64,000 nucleotides of DNA from Aaosphaeria pasadenensis (Eukaryota; Ascomycota; Dothideomycetes; Pleosporales). Positions 11,001 through 22,219 of the stretch are shown piece after piece. The notes beneath the pieces are model-generated. The model had not been told where the DNA came from, did no database searches, and worked only from the letters and a program-made list of their open reading frames with translations. The translations under genes and the position numbers were made by a program. Location of the stretch: the NCBI GenBank assembly GCA_022813625.1, contig JAKLMB010000014.1, positions 310,001-374,000 on the forward strand, read 5' to 3'. Every line of letters starts with the position of its first letter. Within the stretch, counting starts at the first letter, position 1.

Positions 11001-13181
11001 AGATCTACCGATTGTCTCTGCCTCGACGTCGAAGTCGTCGTCTTTATCTTTGATGGTCAGTTTTACAAGCTCGGACGCTTCTGCAAGACTGAGCGAGCGC
11101 TTGGAGAAGGCGAGCCAGGCGAACAGTTTCTTCAGAGCTTCGTACTGCTCTGGCGTTCGATATCGACGACATTCATCAAGCATGAGCTTGTAAAGGGCGT
11201 GTAAGTTCTCGGGCATGTTCTCTAGATCCTTTCGAACGGCGCCCTCTCGTCCAATATACGACAAGCGGCGAAGCATGTGCTCAACATATAGCATTCCATC
11301 GGCCTGAGCGACAACCCTCTTGCGAATGTATTTCTTCGTAGGAAGACTAAATTTCCTAAGGCGAGCTAGAGATTTCAACCGGTCACGAACCAAATATCTA
11401 ATGTCTTGCGTCATCAACTCTTTCGTGACCTCCAAAGTGAGCGGGTTGAGTTCTTCGACGTTGTTCAGACTGGTAGGCTGGCTGGTGACCATGACGTGAA
11501 CCCTTGAGGCTTCTTCCTTAAGGTTATCCACGAATTCAAGCAAGGCCTGCCTTTGCTGCTCGGGAGCTTCATCCAGGCCATCGAAAATAATGAACAATTG
11601 CTCCGTATTGCTGGAGCTGGATGGGAAAGGCTGAAGGAAGAAACGCTTCCAGGTGGGCGTGTCTGGGGAGCTATCTGCGTCTTTCAACTTGGCAGCAACA
11701 GATTCGGCATACTTCGCGTCCTGCTCTGCGATTTGCATGGCTACGCTGGCGAATGCATTCTGGACTGATTGCAGATAGGCAAAGTCTTCTTTGAAGTAGA
11801 AGTACGCGACCGTGGCGTCCTCTCTGGCGGACAACTTCTGCAGCGCAGCCTGCACCAAAAACGACTTTCCTATGCCCTCCGAGCCGTGTAGCCAGAGGAA
11901 TGGATTCTTTCCGTCTGACCAGCTCTGGAACTCTTCAGTCTCCAGGAGCCAGTCACCAGTTTTGGCAATGCATGACTCTTTCATCTCCCGATTCTGGGCA
12001 GCATTCTCTTTGTGCGCATCTCTCCATTCAGGGAAAACCTCCGATTTCCCGTCGAAGAAGTTCTTGATGCTTTTAAGAGCTTTGTTCTTCTTGTCTCCGG
12101 CATCACCTTTGCCAGAACCTTTCTGCTGTTTGGCCTTGCTTCCCTGGCCAACGGGCCTGCTCTTCTCCAGCTGCGTCGACTGTATACTCTTCAAGAGTTT
12201 AATTGTTTCAGCGTGGTAAGTACTATTTTGCTCAGTCACGAAAGAGAATCCCGCTCGCTGATCGGTGCGAAGAACGCTGATTTCGGCTTTGATGTCGAGG
12301 CTACTTTCGTAAAGCTTCTGTACGTCTTGTCCCAATTGGTCACGGAACTTCTTGATGTTTGCATCGATTTCGTCGATGCTGGAGCTCATCTCCTCGGTCA
12401 CATCCTGCGTGTCCTTGATAGCAGCATAGCTGGCGTAGCCAACTGTCTGGTCGAGCTCTTCAATTGCGTTTTGCATGCTGCCGTACTGGCCTGCAAGTTC
12501 TGGATCCTCCATGTTCCAGAGGTTGTTGAAGAATTGCTCTTGGTCAATTTAGTAAAAGATAAGCAACTATTTGAACTGGTGTCCATACTCAATCGAGAAG
12601 CGCTCTCCTTAATCTTCGCCTCGACCGTCCCGCATATCGAGAGCTGCGCGGAGAAGACGCGCACAATCGCTCTCATCATCGGACCATGTCCGGCGCCTTT
12701 ATTTTCGATCAACGACAGGCGATCGAAGAAGCGATTCGACACAGCGAAAAACTGCTCGACTTTGTCGTAATCCGCCTTGACGCCCGCAAATGCCTGTGCG
12801 CAATTAGAACAACCACCCCGCATCGTGAGAAATGCCACCCACCGCTAGCAAACGTCCAGCAGCCATGAAGATGAGCCCAACAGGCATCGCTGGCGGAAAC
12901 GCTCCCGCCGCCGCACCGACTGCTTCGATTCCAGCCATACATTTCTGCATGGCGTCGAGATGGTTCCCGAATGCAGTCCGCACCTTATCCATCTTACCAC
13001 CCCCGTGACGGAACGACTTGAATTTCTGCATACTACCCTCTGCATTCTGCTGGACCTGGCTCATGCTCATTGCCTTCATGTGCGTTAGATCTGTGCCGGT
13101 TTTATTCTTGTAGTCGAGGATGGCTTTGGTCCATAGCGCACCGAGGTCGGTGGCCTCGCTTTGGGGACCGTCTGCGCCCAT
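8086..13181 (-). CDS. NLR-like STAND NTPase: Goodbye - NACHT - helical repeats - ZZ-type zinc finger
   Basis: Five exons: 13181-12843, 12793-12589, 12538-10996, 10946-8731 and 8681-8086, 1,632 residues; all four junctions are GT-AG and in frame. The N-terminus matches the fungal STAND 'Goodbye' domain (ALWTKAILDYKNKTGTDL, residues ~12-30). A NACHT-type NTPase follows, with Walker A GSEGIGKS (~400-407) and Walker B LFIIFDGLDEA (~496-506). After the ITFQERSLRQYF winged-helix end, a ~700-residue helical region includes TPR-like pairs. A 40-residue acidic tract precedes a C-terminal ZZ-like zinc finger (CDGGC ... CLVC ... CEDC ... GDHHHY, ~1518-1570). Members of this class act in non-self recognition and regulated cell death in fungi (family knowledge); the trigger here is unknown. 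The start at 13181 was preferred to 13244 because it places the Goodbye domain directly at the N-terminus. Confidence 0.9.
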
Positions 13182-15058
13182 AATGAAGCTGCCTATGCAC
13201 TCCTCTGGGCACTTGAAGAATTGAAGTAAGGAAAGAAACTGCAACTAGAAAATGGCGAGAGGTGGTGAGGGTAAATGTAGTCTTAAATCGACTGGTGGAG
13301 CGGGCTGCGTAGGCTACACTATATTAGCGGCCTCTCTCTCATGCGACCAGCCAACGCACCCCTGGTGATACTTGTAAGAGGGTTGGTGGTGATGTCTAAT
13401 CCTGCACGATGTGGAAATATCTCCTGTGCTTTCTATATGATACATCAGCGTGCATATGCCCAACTCCCAGAAAACGAAGGTGATTGCGCATTGTCATTCC
13501 AAAATTACATTCCGTTGCTCGTGAAGACGGGGGTTCAGCCTCGCGATGGCTTCCAGGCCGACAGGGGTGGGCATGTGGAGATGTGCGGCTGGAGCGCTGG
13601 GGAGGCGGATTTGGGGTCCAAAACTCCCCCAGCGGATGCTCTTTGCGGCCCATTGCGCGCGCTCGTTGGTCGGATGCCCGGCACACTGTGCGTGAGCGAA
13701 ATCCCATTCGGTCTCATCGGTCAACTGTTAGGTGCAGGATTCTGGAATCACAATATCAAATGATGATCCTTGAGGCTGCTGAGGGGTCTTGGGGCTGAGG
13801 TTTTGGACCCCACTTAGTCAACATGGCGACACAACTCTACTCAGCTAGAACGAATGGAGAAAATGGGCATTCAGTGTCAAGCGATTCGGCGTGCTGGTAT
13901 GCAAGGGGGTGTTTTGATTGGTGGCCTTGTGGTGGTCAGTCTTTTTGGGCATCACTTTCGAGAAGGTGGAAGTGGGATCAAGCTTTTGTTCATGTGCACG
14001 GCTGTTCACGACATATATAGAGGAACTAAGTGTAGACGTCGTACCACCCGCTCAGAATGGAAGAAATGTCCTTTACTTAATGTTTCATTCTTTTCTACTG
14101 ACCCTATAGAGAGATCGTATGGAACACAGTATATTCCAATTCACAGATGATGTTCATCGCATACAATAAGCACATCAGAACTCATGCACCTGCACACGAA
14201 AAACGATATCAGATCCGAAAAGCAATAAAGATTGCTTACATCATACAATAAACCCAATGCAAAGCAGGGGCCCTGTAAAGCATAGATTCTCTTCAATACC
14301 ATAGCTGGGCATACACCCGCCAATTCACATAGCAACGTCATTGATAATGCAAGGGAACGTTCTCACCAAGCACCTACCTACCTAACATTAGACAACAACG
14401 CCAACCCACCGACATCACCTCCCCCTTCAGACCAAACACCCGAACAGCCCTATACCTGCCATACCAACCACAATCCCATTACATTCCATTCCATTCCATT
14501 CCATTCACCAAACCCAATGCGTCTTCCCATTATAGTTCCCCATACTACAGCCAGCCCAAAAATAGAAACAACGCCCCATCCGGCCGCTTAAAACGACAAT
14601 CCTGCCGCCCCGGTAGTGGTACAAACGCTCATCTGACCTACAGTCTTCCCCACCGCTCTGGTCGCGTTTGATTCATGTGAATTGGGTGGCGGGGATTGTG
14701 TGATTGGTCGCTGGATCCGTGGGAGGATTATTGTACTTGGTGTAGATATTGGAGAGTTGAGGATTTGTAGTTATATTGCTGTTTTAATCACCGCGATACT
14801 TTCATCGCGGGTGCTATATTGCGCTATGTATTGATTATGCTATAATGAACAAATGAAGAAATCGGCGAAGGATATATTGCCGACTTCGTACGTGTACATA
14901 ACGCCGATTAAAAAAAAACGCCTGGAATCGGTGCGATGCTTCCCCAGAAAAAACCTCTCGGAACAAAAACGAAAATGCATCGAGGTATGCTATAATTCCC
15001 ACTCTCAATTTTCTAACCCGACGCGCGGAGGCTCGATTGGAAAGGTATGTGCGAGACA
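13182..15058. other. Gene-free stretch
   Basis: About 1.9 kb. The longest frame (13341-13763, plus) has frames of similar length on the opposite strand and no recognisable motif. A short CATTC pentanucleotide tract (about five units) lies at 14482-14506. A/T-rich sequence follows to the 3' end of the RTA1 gene. Nothing else is supported. Confidence 0.5.
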
Positions 15059-16137
15059 TCAAGACTGGCCCCCCTTCGTCTGCTCGACCGTAAACTCATG
15101 CCCAAGGTACTCATCCCTCGCGCCTTGGAGCTCGACGTCGGACTGGTTGTTCAGCCGCTTGTTGTAAATATCCGTGACCTCGCTCGGGTGGACCCAGTTG
15201 AAGAGGATCATGACGATGAACATGAGCACGGCGTCGAAGATGTAGAGGAAGTACTCGCGGCGGAGGAGGTACCCGTGGTTTCCTTGGATGTACTCGACGA
15301 CCCTGAAGATGCTTCGGATGAGGATGAGGGTGGAAGCGCCGTAGAGGGTGTAGATGTGGCGTTTCCAGGGGAGATCGTCTGGGTTGACGGGGGTGGAGGC
15401 GAACCCGGGGGTTCCTGAGAGGCGCTGGGTGCCGGTTTCCTTGCTGCGGCCCCAGCATTTGAGGGTGAGGTGGCGCTTCACGGGTTGGTTGGACGTGAGG
15501 CGGCGTTGGAAAAGGGCGGCGACGACGATGAAGAAGCCGAAGAAGAGGAGCTGAACGACGAGACCGCCGATGATGATCTTCTCGCCCATTTTCATGCTGC
15601 TGGCGGTTTTCATGCCTTGGATTCCTCCGCCGCCGCTCTGCATGAAAAGACTGAGGACGTCGCCGGTGACGAAGATGCTCGTGAGGCGGCGTTGCTTGAT
15701 GAGGGAGAAGCGTTCTCCGTCGACCATGAGGATTACTCGTCCGAGGATGATGTAGATGGAGGCGGCGAAAAAGGCGGGGGCGATGAGGATGAGGATGGAT
15801 TGCATGATGAAGGGACCGAGTGCCCACATGTCTTTATGACCGAGGATTCGACCTACGTAACCTATGACTTCGCCTGATGCAATAATTAGCACATCAACTC
15901 CCAGAGTGAATACAATTGTGCTCAAAGGTTCAAGACTTTGCGTCATAACTTACAGAAACCGCCCAGAACCAAGGGAATGAAATACCATGTCCTCTTCTTG
16001 ACCAATTGAAATGTGTGAAATGCAGTGGTGATGGCAAAGAGGACAACGAAAACTACTGCCGCAGGCATCGAGGGAACATATCGATAGGGCACCCATGCAT
16101 TAGGATCGTCGAGCGACGGACGATATTGTTCAGCCAT
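15059..16137 (-). CDS. RTA1-like seven-helix membrane protein
   Basis: Two exons, 16137-15954 and 15873-15059, joined by an 80-base intron (T|GTAAGT ... GCATCAG|GC), 332 residues. The RTA1 family (lipid-translocating exporter/RTA1-like) comprises seven-helix proteins of the plasma membrane linked to resistance to 7-aminocholesterol, sphingoid bases or azoles. Signatures seen are the YRYVPSMPAAVVFVVLF opening, a GEVIGYVGR segment in helix 2, PAFFAASIYIILGR in helix 3, FVTGDVLSLFMQSGGGG in helix 4 and RSIFRVVEYIQGNHGYLL before helix 6. The C-terminus is soluble. The start at 16137 leaves a short ~18-residue ectodomain typical of the family; an in-frame codon at 16185 is possible. Confidence 0.93.
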
Positions 16138-17064
16138 GTTAGCTCCAATGTATTCGCAATTTGAGAAAGAAACAGTTGCGTTCAAGTTATGGCAGGACTG
16201 GGCTGGTATAGCAGTCGAAGCTGCAAGAGAGCAGTGAGGAAAATAGTTGGAGACAACATGGTGCGGGAGTGGGAGCTATTATACGGCGTATCAGGAACTC
16301 AGGACGTGAATGCAATTGTGCTTCAGTATACGGAAATACGTTCATAGGAGGACCGTATTCCATACGGCGAGGCTACTACGATAAGGCGGTGCAACGGTAG
16401 AGGCTTGATCAACTTTTGGCCAATGAGAGAGCTCCGCTTGTACCTAAAAGCCAAGACCGTATACAGATGTGGGGCACCGTATACATTTTGTTGGTATCAA
16501 CCGTCGCCTCCTTGCCTGGATCCCGTAAGACGGGCCGCCGGGAATTTTCTCGAACTACAAAAAAGGTACAGTCCGCTCCTGTTTTCGTTTCGAAAGAGAG
16601 TACGCGTATGTGCGCTCTCTATCGTTGTACACTATGCCCCATGTTCTGTAAGCTTCACTCGTTCCAATCTTACATTCCCGACTGGGGGATCCACTTAGAC
16701 ATCAAGGTTCATCTTGGCCAAAGGCTCCAAAACCTTAGGTGCACTGTACACTGTACGTGCGTCAGAGTTCGTCGTTGCGCGGAACGATTCAATGAATCTT
16801 AGATGATCCCGATTAGGCGTTGAGGGGGATGGGTGCTCCATCAAGCAGGTAAGCGATCGATGCTAGCGATCCATTCCCTGGAAGTACCATGGTTAGACGT
16901 GCCTTCTCAATGATGGATTACAGCGCTGGATGTAGGTGCGATGCTCATATTTTTTTAATGGATGTACCATTGAATTCCGGTAAGATGTTGGTATCTTTGT
17001 TGCATGTGTAATGACTTTTGGTGTAGCGCTCGTCCGCATCAAGAGAAGATCGCAAGCATCTCGT
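16138..17064. other. Intergenic
   Basis: About 930 bases between the RTA1 promoter side and the 3' end of the next minus-strand regulator. Short plus-strand frames here lack recognisable protein content. No gene seen. Confidence 0.5.
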
Positions 17065-18674
17065 TCAACTGCCGGCCATCATGATATCAGCGCGCGGACT
17101 CGTAGCCGTGCTGGGAGTCGTCGCCGCCGCGACGCCAGACTCTGTAGCCATAATATGCTCTCTCGGCCATACAAGCCAAGGCTGTAGGTCAGGCCTCGAG
17201 ACAAACAAATCTTCGGCTGCCCTCAGTATTCGTTTTGGCCATCCATGTAGCCACCATGACGCTTCTGAACTAGCCATGAGGACTGCGAAATGTGTGAGAA
17301 TAATGACAGCAGCAGGCGAAGCGTTGTTGAGGAGATTCAAAAATTCGGTCGCGATGATTGCTGGCCTAGACAATGGTAAGTCCTGGCTATGTCAAAGAAT
17401 CTTTTTACCTACCAGGTCATTAAGATACTTCTGCCAGTCTCGTAGTCGGTACTCCATCGATTCTTGTGCCAAATCATGTACAACTGTTCGATGGCCTCGT
17501 CACAGCTTTCCTTCTCCGCTCCTTCCAATTCCAGTCTCGCAGTAAGCTGATACAACCCGGGGATGTATTTCTCCATTTCTTCTGAGGTCGCCTCTGGTGG
17601 GTTGGATTCCATGGCCCCAGAAGCCACGTGAGAAAAAATCCGGCTTGCCTTTACTTTTTCCCAATGAGGGAAGATGACAACCTTGACGCCTTGGATCAAT
17701 CGAAAGCAGTGAACCAGCGCATCGATGGGTTTCTCTGGTGCGCCTAGTTGAGCCGTGCCTAAGTTGTATGTCACAAGTATTGACGACAAAACAAACATCG
17801 GCACTGCAGTCTCCTCTGATGGGTTCTCCAAGTGTCCTCTATAAGGCCCGAGCGAGCGGGTCATGTGGGAATCTGCTTGTTGGAGTAGCTTTTCACGCTG
17901 CGACTGGGTTGTATATTCCGTGCTACATTTATGTATGGCTGCGAGGGCGAGAACGCCATGGAGGAGAAAGGGGTGATCGAATGCGATGTCTATCACATCT
18001 TCTCTCCATATCTGTTCATGATTGCTGGCGCCAGGGCGATGGAAGAGAGATGTCCGCCTGGACCAATGATGCAGCAGTCGCATGTCGTCCAGAGGTAGTG
18101 TTGAAGTAGCTCCATTTGGATGAAGGTCGGGGCTACTGAAGTTTCGGTGTTCCATCACCATTGAAACATGGTTCTCTGGATGCGCCGAAGGTGGTGTACT
18201 AGTGACTGTAGGCCATGTGCATTGGATATTCAGTCGTACGCAATTACCGCACTGGGGGTGCAATTCGTTACACTAGATATGTCCGTAAGCGAACAGAAGA
18301 TCTCTTGAAATCGTATGGAGCGCGTGATAGAAATTATCAGAGCTAGAGAAACAGAAAAAGAAATGTCTAATGAATATTTTTGCTAGATCGCGAATAACAG
18401 TGCAACCAATCGAGCGGTACTCGGCATTGGTCTATTGGCGGTAGCTTATGAACATTCATCTATTCGAAATGCAGGTCGCCGTTACGTTAGAGACCACGTT
18501 CCAAAAGACCTCCAGTCGATTGATGGAGCGAGGATAATTTCAGCGAATCCAGCGCAACAGATCATATACAATCAGTTTTGAAGCAATTCGTACCTTAGTA
18601 TGGCGCTGCTTGCATTGAAAGCAGCCCCTTCTCGATTTCGTATGCGCCTTCCGCTTGGCGACCTTCTCAGACAT
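17065..18674 (-). CDS. Zn2Cys6 transcription factor
   Basis: Three exons: 18674-18594, 18272-17413 and 17365-17065, 413 residues. The first exon is only 27 codons and ends inside the zinc cluster, as is common for these genes. Across the junction the cluster is complete: Cys18, 21, 28, 35, 38 and 45 with the basic run KSRRGCFQCKQRHTKC. The first intron (321 bases) is long for this locus; a cryptic exon in it cannot be excluded. The remainder is the helical, ligand-responsive-looking region of the UPC2/sterol-regulator-like class, ending in a segment (ASPAAVIILTHFAVLM ... WWLHGWPKRIL) usual at the C-terminus of this class. The target is unknown. Confidence 0.88.
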
Positions 18675-19132
18675 GGCTCAGGCATAGATTCACAAGATGT
18701 TCTGTTTCCGTGCGTAAAGTTTGTCGGAGAGAGAGGATTATAGATGGATACGAAGACGTACTGAGCTGGGTAATGAGTGAAGAACGAATGCTTTGGCTGG
18801 AGAACCGTCCGTCGGTTGGAAGCATCTGATTCGTGTTGCTAACGGGAGCCGGTTAGTGGCGCGGCACTCGGTAAGAAAATCAACCGAATTCCCCATGATG
18901 AAAATGAATATATAAATATCGCTGTAGAATATCTTGACGATCGTTATGGCACATTCTTTGATTTTCTGATTCTTTAGTCAATGAAATTTGGATTGTATCA
19001 TTCTTCTCCTTACTAATCAAATATACTAAGAGAAACGAAATCCATGTACCCCCTCCACCAACTTCATCCCCTCCGCTCCATCAAGATATACTCAGAGACT
19101 CTCCATCCCCATGTTCAAACCCCTCAAGTCCC
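18675..19132. other. Intergenic, regulator promoter
   Basis: About 460 bases; AT-rich 18890-19030, then C-rich sequence overlapping the 3' UTR of the small minus-strand gene. No gene seen. Confidence 0.5.
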
Positions 19133-19596
19133 TCAATTCCAACTCCTCAAGTCCCTCTGCGCATCCGCATCCCTCCACCCCTTATTCTCCCTACTCATCT
19201 GCTCCAGCGCACTCTCCCCCTTCTTTTTCTGCTGAGTCGCTCCAGTTCCCCCTGCTGCCGCGGCTTTCTTAGCTTTGCTCTGCTGGCTAGACGCAAAGCG
19301 CTGCTCGGCTGCTGCAGCGCGACGTGCTCTCTCCTGTTTCCTTGTTAACAACATACTATCATGTTGAAATCTAAAGATCACTTTCGACCGACAGGGGGTA
19401 GAGTAGGTTCTTGGCGAATAGCCGTGAAAAGATATATGAAGATATGGACAAAAACTGTGAGCAATGGTGAGAGACTTACCTCAGCTTGCACCCTCTCCTT
19501 CTCCTCCCTCAACCTCCTCGCTTCCTCTGGGTCGAGCGGCTCGGGCGTGGGCGTTCTGTTGCGGAGCACTGTTTGCTGCGATTGTCCTTGGCCCAT
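19133..19596 (-). CDS. Small SVIP-like protein with myristoylation signal and VCP/Cdc48-interacting motif
   Basis: Two exons, 19596-19480 and 19333-19133, 105 residues; splice GAG|GTAAGT ... GAAACAG|GAG, phase 0. The protein starts MGQGQSQ, which fits the N-myristoylation consensus (Gly2, small residue at position 6). A PT/PE stretch and a charged helix follow. Residues 41-51 read RARRAAAAEQR, an exact match to the VIM consensus R-x5-A-A-x2-R that binds the N-domain of p97/VCP/Cdc48. A Lys-rich tail and a conserved-looking Trp end (RDLRSWN) complete it. Order and size resemble animal SVIP, an inhibitor of ER-associated degradation anchored by myristate. The assignment is by motif architecture, not by search. 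The ATG at 19596 was chosen over an upstream in-frame ATG at 19647 because it creates the myristoylation signal. Confidence 0.72.
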
Positions 19597-20164
19597 GTTC
19601 GATTTCTTATTTCGTTTCCCGGAGAGGTATTCAATTATACGTTCCATGCACGATATTTGTCGAAATCCAAGGATACAGGATGGGTATTTGAAGCTTTTTG
19701 CGACTGCGCTGAACGCCTAATCTCACAAGTTGAGGAAAAGGGGAGCAACGCGAGAGCACGTGATTGTGAAGTGCACTCTTTATCGCTGGAAGGTTCGCGG
19801 CAAATGGGTATCAAGTTAAGAGACAGAGAATGATTCAACAATTGAGAGAAGGAAAACTGAAGGACAAGAGAGAAATTGAAATGATAAAGAGAAGGGATTG
19901 ATATATCGTCTGGCCAGGCACTTGCCGCTAAGACGTAAGGCAACAGTCCGGTCAGGAAATCCTTCTGAGAGCTAATTTCCCGAAATGGAAATAGGTCTTG
20001 GCAGATATACTGTTCACCAACTGACGAGTATGACATTGCATGAGACAATTGTTGCACAAATATGGAACGATACTGGATGAAGTTTAAAAAGATCAAGTTG
20101 GGTGCGCTCAAAATATTTCAGATTTTACGAAGATGCTAAACAGATTTTTACATGCCATCTCAAA
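19597..20164. other. Intergenic
   Basis: About 570 bases holding the promoter of the SVIP-like gene and the 3' side of the thiolase. Overlapping short frames on both strands, none convincing. Confidence 0.5.
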
Positions 20165-21522
20165 TTACAATTGCTCGTTGACGAAAAGACCGGCCATACC
20201 CATGCCGGTTCCGATACACATACTCGTCAAGAGAATCTTCTTCTTCTGTCTCCTGGCTTCGCTGAGTCCAGTGACGATCTGTCGTGCACCTGTGCAGCCG
20301 AGAGGGTGACCCAGTGCGATGGCGCCACCACGGACATTGAGCTTCGCGGGATCGATCTTAAGAGTCTCCTGGCAGTAGACGGCCATGGATGCAAAAGCCT
20401 CGTTGATCTCGATGAGGTCAATATCGTCGAGAGTGAGGTTGAACTTGTTCAAAAGCTTGGGAATGGCGACCGAAGGGCCGATACCCATGATGCGGGGTGC
20501 AAGTCCAGCAACGGTGGCTCCGACGAATTTGCCCAGGATGGGCTGGCCGAGCTCCTTTGCCTTGGATCGCTTCATGAGAAGCACAGCTGCGGCACCGTCG
20601 GTGACCTGGGAAGAGTTGCCACCAGTCGACTTATCTCCGTGGGGCATGAATGCAGGTCGGATCTTGTTCAAGGCCTCGAAGGTGGTTCCCCATCGTGGTC
20701 CCTCATCCTTGGTCAAAGTAACCTGCTTGACCTCGCCGGTCTTGGGGTCCTTGATGTTGACCTGGATTGGGACGATCTCGTCCTCGGTCCATCCTGCCTT
20801 CTGTGCGACCTCTGCCTTCCTGTAAGACTCGGTAGCAAACCTGTCCTGCCTCTCTCTTGAGATGTTGAAGTCCTTTCCGACATTCTCGGAGGTCTGTCCC
20901 ATGGGCTGCATACAGTCCGCAGCATCCTGGTTCTGGAGGATCTCGTCGAAGAAGGGTCGCTCGAGCCTGTCACCACCCTGGGTCATGGACTCGGCGCCGA
21001 GCGCAAGTCCGATTTCGATGTGGCCGAGAGAGATCTGGTTGGCGATGTCCTGCACAGCCTTAAGACCAGAACTGCAGAAACGGTTCACGGAGGAGCCGGA
21101 GGTGGTGATGGGGAAGCCAGCGCCAAGCATAGCAGCACGGCAGTAGTAGGCAGCCTTTGCGTCGGAGACCTGCGTCAATTGTTAGACGTTGTTGTAAAAC
21201 TGCGAAATAATGTAACCATACATTTCCTAGGCAAATGTCCTCGACGAGCGCAGGATCCAGATTCGACTTTGCGACAACCTGCTTCAAGATCTTGACGACG
21301 ATGCCATCGAGCGGTGTGTCCTTGAATCCTCCCTTGAAGGCCTTCGCGAGGGGTGTTCGGATAGCGAGAGTGATGACAATGTCGTCGGGGTTCTGTGTAG
21401 TGCTATCGAGGCATATTAGCAACGGCTTGCATCCGTTGGAGAGTTTCGGGTACTTACATGGCCGAAACGCCGCTCTGGGCGGGAGTGATCTGAGAGACGA
21501 TGGATTTCAGTCGTTCCGTCAT
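20165..21522 (-). CDS. 3-ketoacyl-CoA thiolase, probably peroxisomal
   Basis: Three exons: 21522-21458, 21402-21222 and 21169-20165, 416 residues, full family length. The enzyme cleaves 3-ketoacyl-CoA with CoA to acetyl-CoA and a shortened acyl-CoA in beta-oxidation. Catalytic features are all present: nucleophile Cys in NRFCSSGLKAVQ, the EINEAFA segment, His in GGAIALGHPLGCTGAR, and the second Cys in MCIGTGMGMAG. The N-terminus reads MTERLKSIVSQITP; RLKSIVSQI is close to the PTS2 peroxisomal signal (R-L-x5-Q-hydrophobic), as expected for fungal POT1-type thiolases. A CCTCGG element sits 150 bases upstream of the ATG. Confidence 0.95.
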
Positions 21523-22219
21523 ATTTGCAGATGTGATTTGAATGGAGGGATTGGATATCTAAGGAGGAGGAGAGGCTTAGGAAGAGAAGAGAGATGTGAA
21601 CGACGAGAAGAGAGGTTGATGTGGGGAGGAATGTTGCACTGCTCCTCTTATGTCTTCCAGAGTACCGTCGAGCCTCGGCTCAACGTCACGTGGCCTTCGG
21701 CACTCCACAACTTTCCAACCTCCACTCCACACTTCTTTGCCTCCACTCCAACACTCTAACCTAGGCACCTCCGAGCCAATGACCTCAAACACCAACTCCT
21801 CACTGATCATTAATCCCATGGGATTACTGACAAACTGCCGCATATCTGATCCTCCAAAAAGATGAACTCTTATCCGCTCGAATGCCACCCCATGTTTCCC
21901 TCCATCCCTCGAACATGCCCACACGCCATCTCATCTCACATCGTCGGCAGTTTAGCCGGATGACTGTACACAGCACTGTGTAAACATACTTGGTAGTTTT
22001 CTAGGTATTTTCTTCGGCTATCCTTTTCGGGTCTTTGTTCTATCTCGGACTAGTCCAGCAAATGGCTTGTCGCGGTCCGATGCTATGATAGTCGAACTAG
22101 CAAACGGGCCTCGGCCAGTTTCACAATTGAAAAACACGGAGTACTGCTCTGCTCCATGATGCGCCCGGAGAACCTCTTACAACATTATAATCAGCATGAT
22201 CTAGCAATTAAAGTCATAA
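21523..22219. other. Intergenic, thiolase promoter
   Basis: About 700 bases. Besides CCTCGG, the CT-rich segment 21690-21765 and short frames on both strands are seen; no gene is supported. Confidence 0.5.
21673..21678 (+). promoter_or_regulatory. CCTCGG element upstream of thiolase
   Basis: CCTCGG is the site recognised by FarA/FarB-type Zn2Cys6 activators of fatty-acid catabolism in Aspergillus and relatives. It lies about 150 bases upstream of the thiolase ATG, a plausible position. One six-base match is weak evidence on its own. Confidence 0.4.

Noticed and set aside
12012..12770. 252-residue plus-strand frame
   Set aside because: Antisense to the NLR exons and runs across its introns; the opposite strand is clearly coding.
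13341..13798. 140-residue plus-strand frame and overlapping minus frames
   Set aside because: Frames of similar length on both strands, no motif and no splice signals; most likely chance.
14482..14506. CATTC pentanucleotide run
   Set aside because: Only about five units, a trivial microsatellite with no evident role.
15111..15827. 238-residue His/Arg/Pro-rich minus frame
   Set aside because: Alternate-frame shadow of the RTA1 gene.
20102..20860. 252-residue plus-strand frame
   Set aside because: Antisense to the thiolase, whose catalytic motifs are unambiguous.
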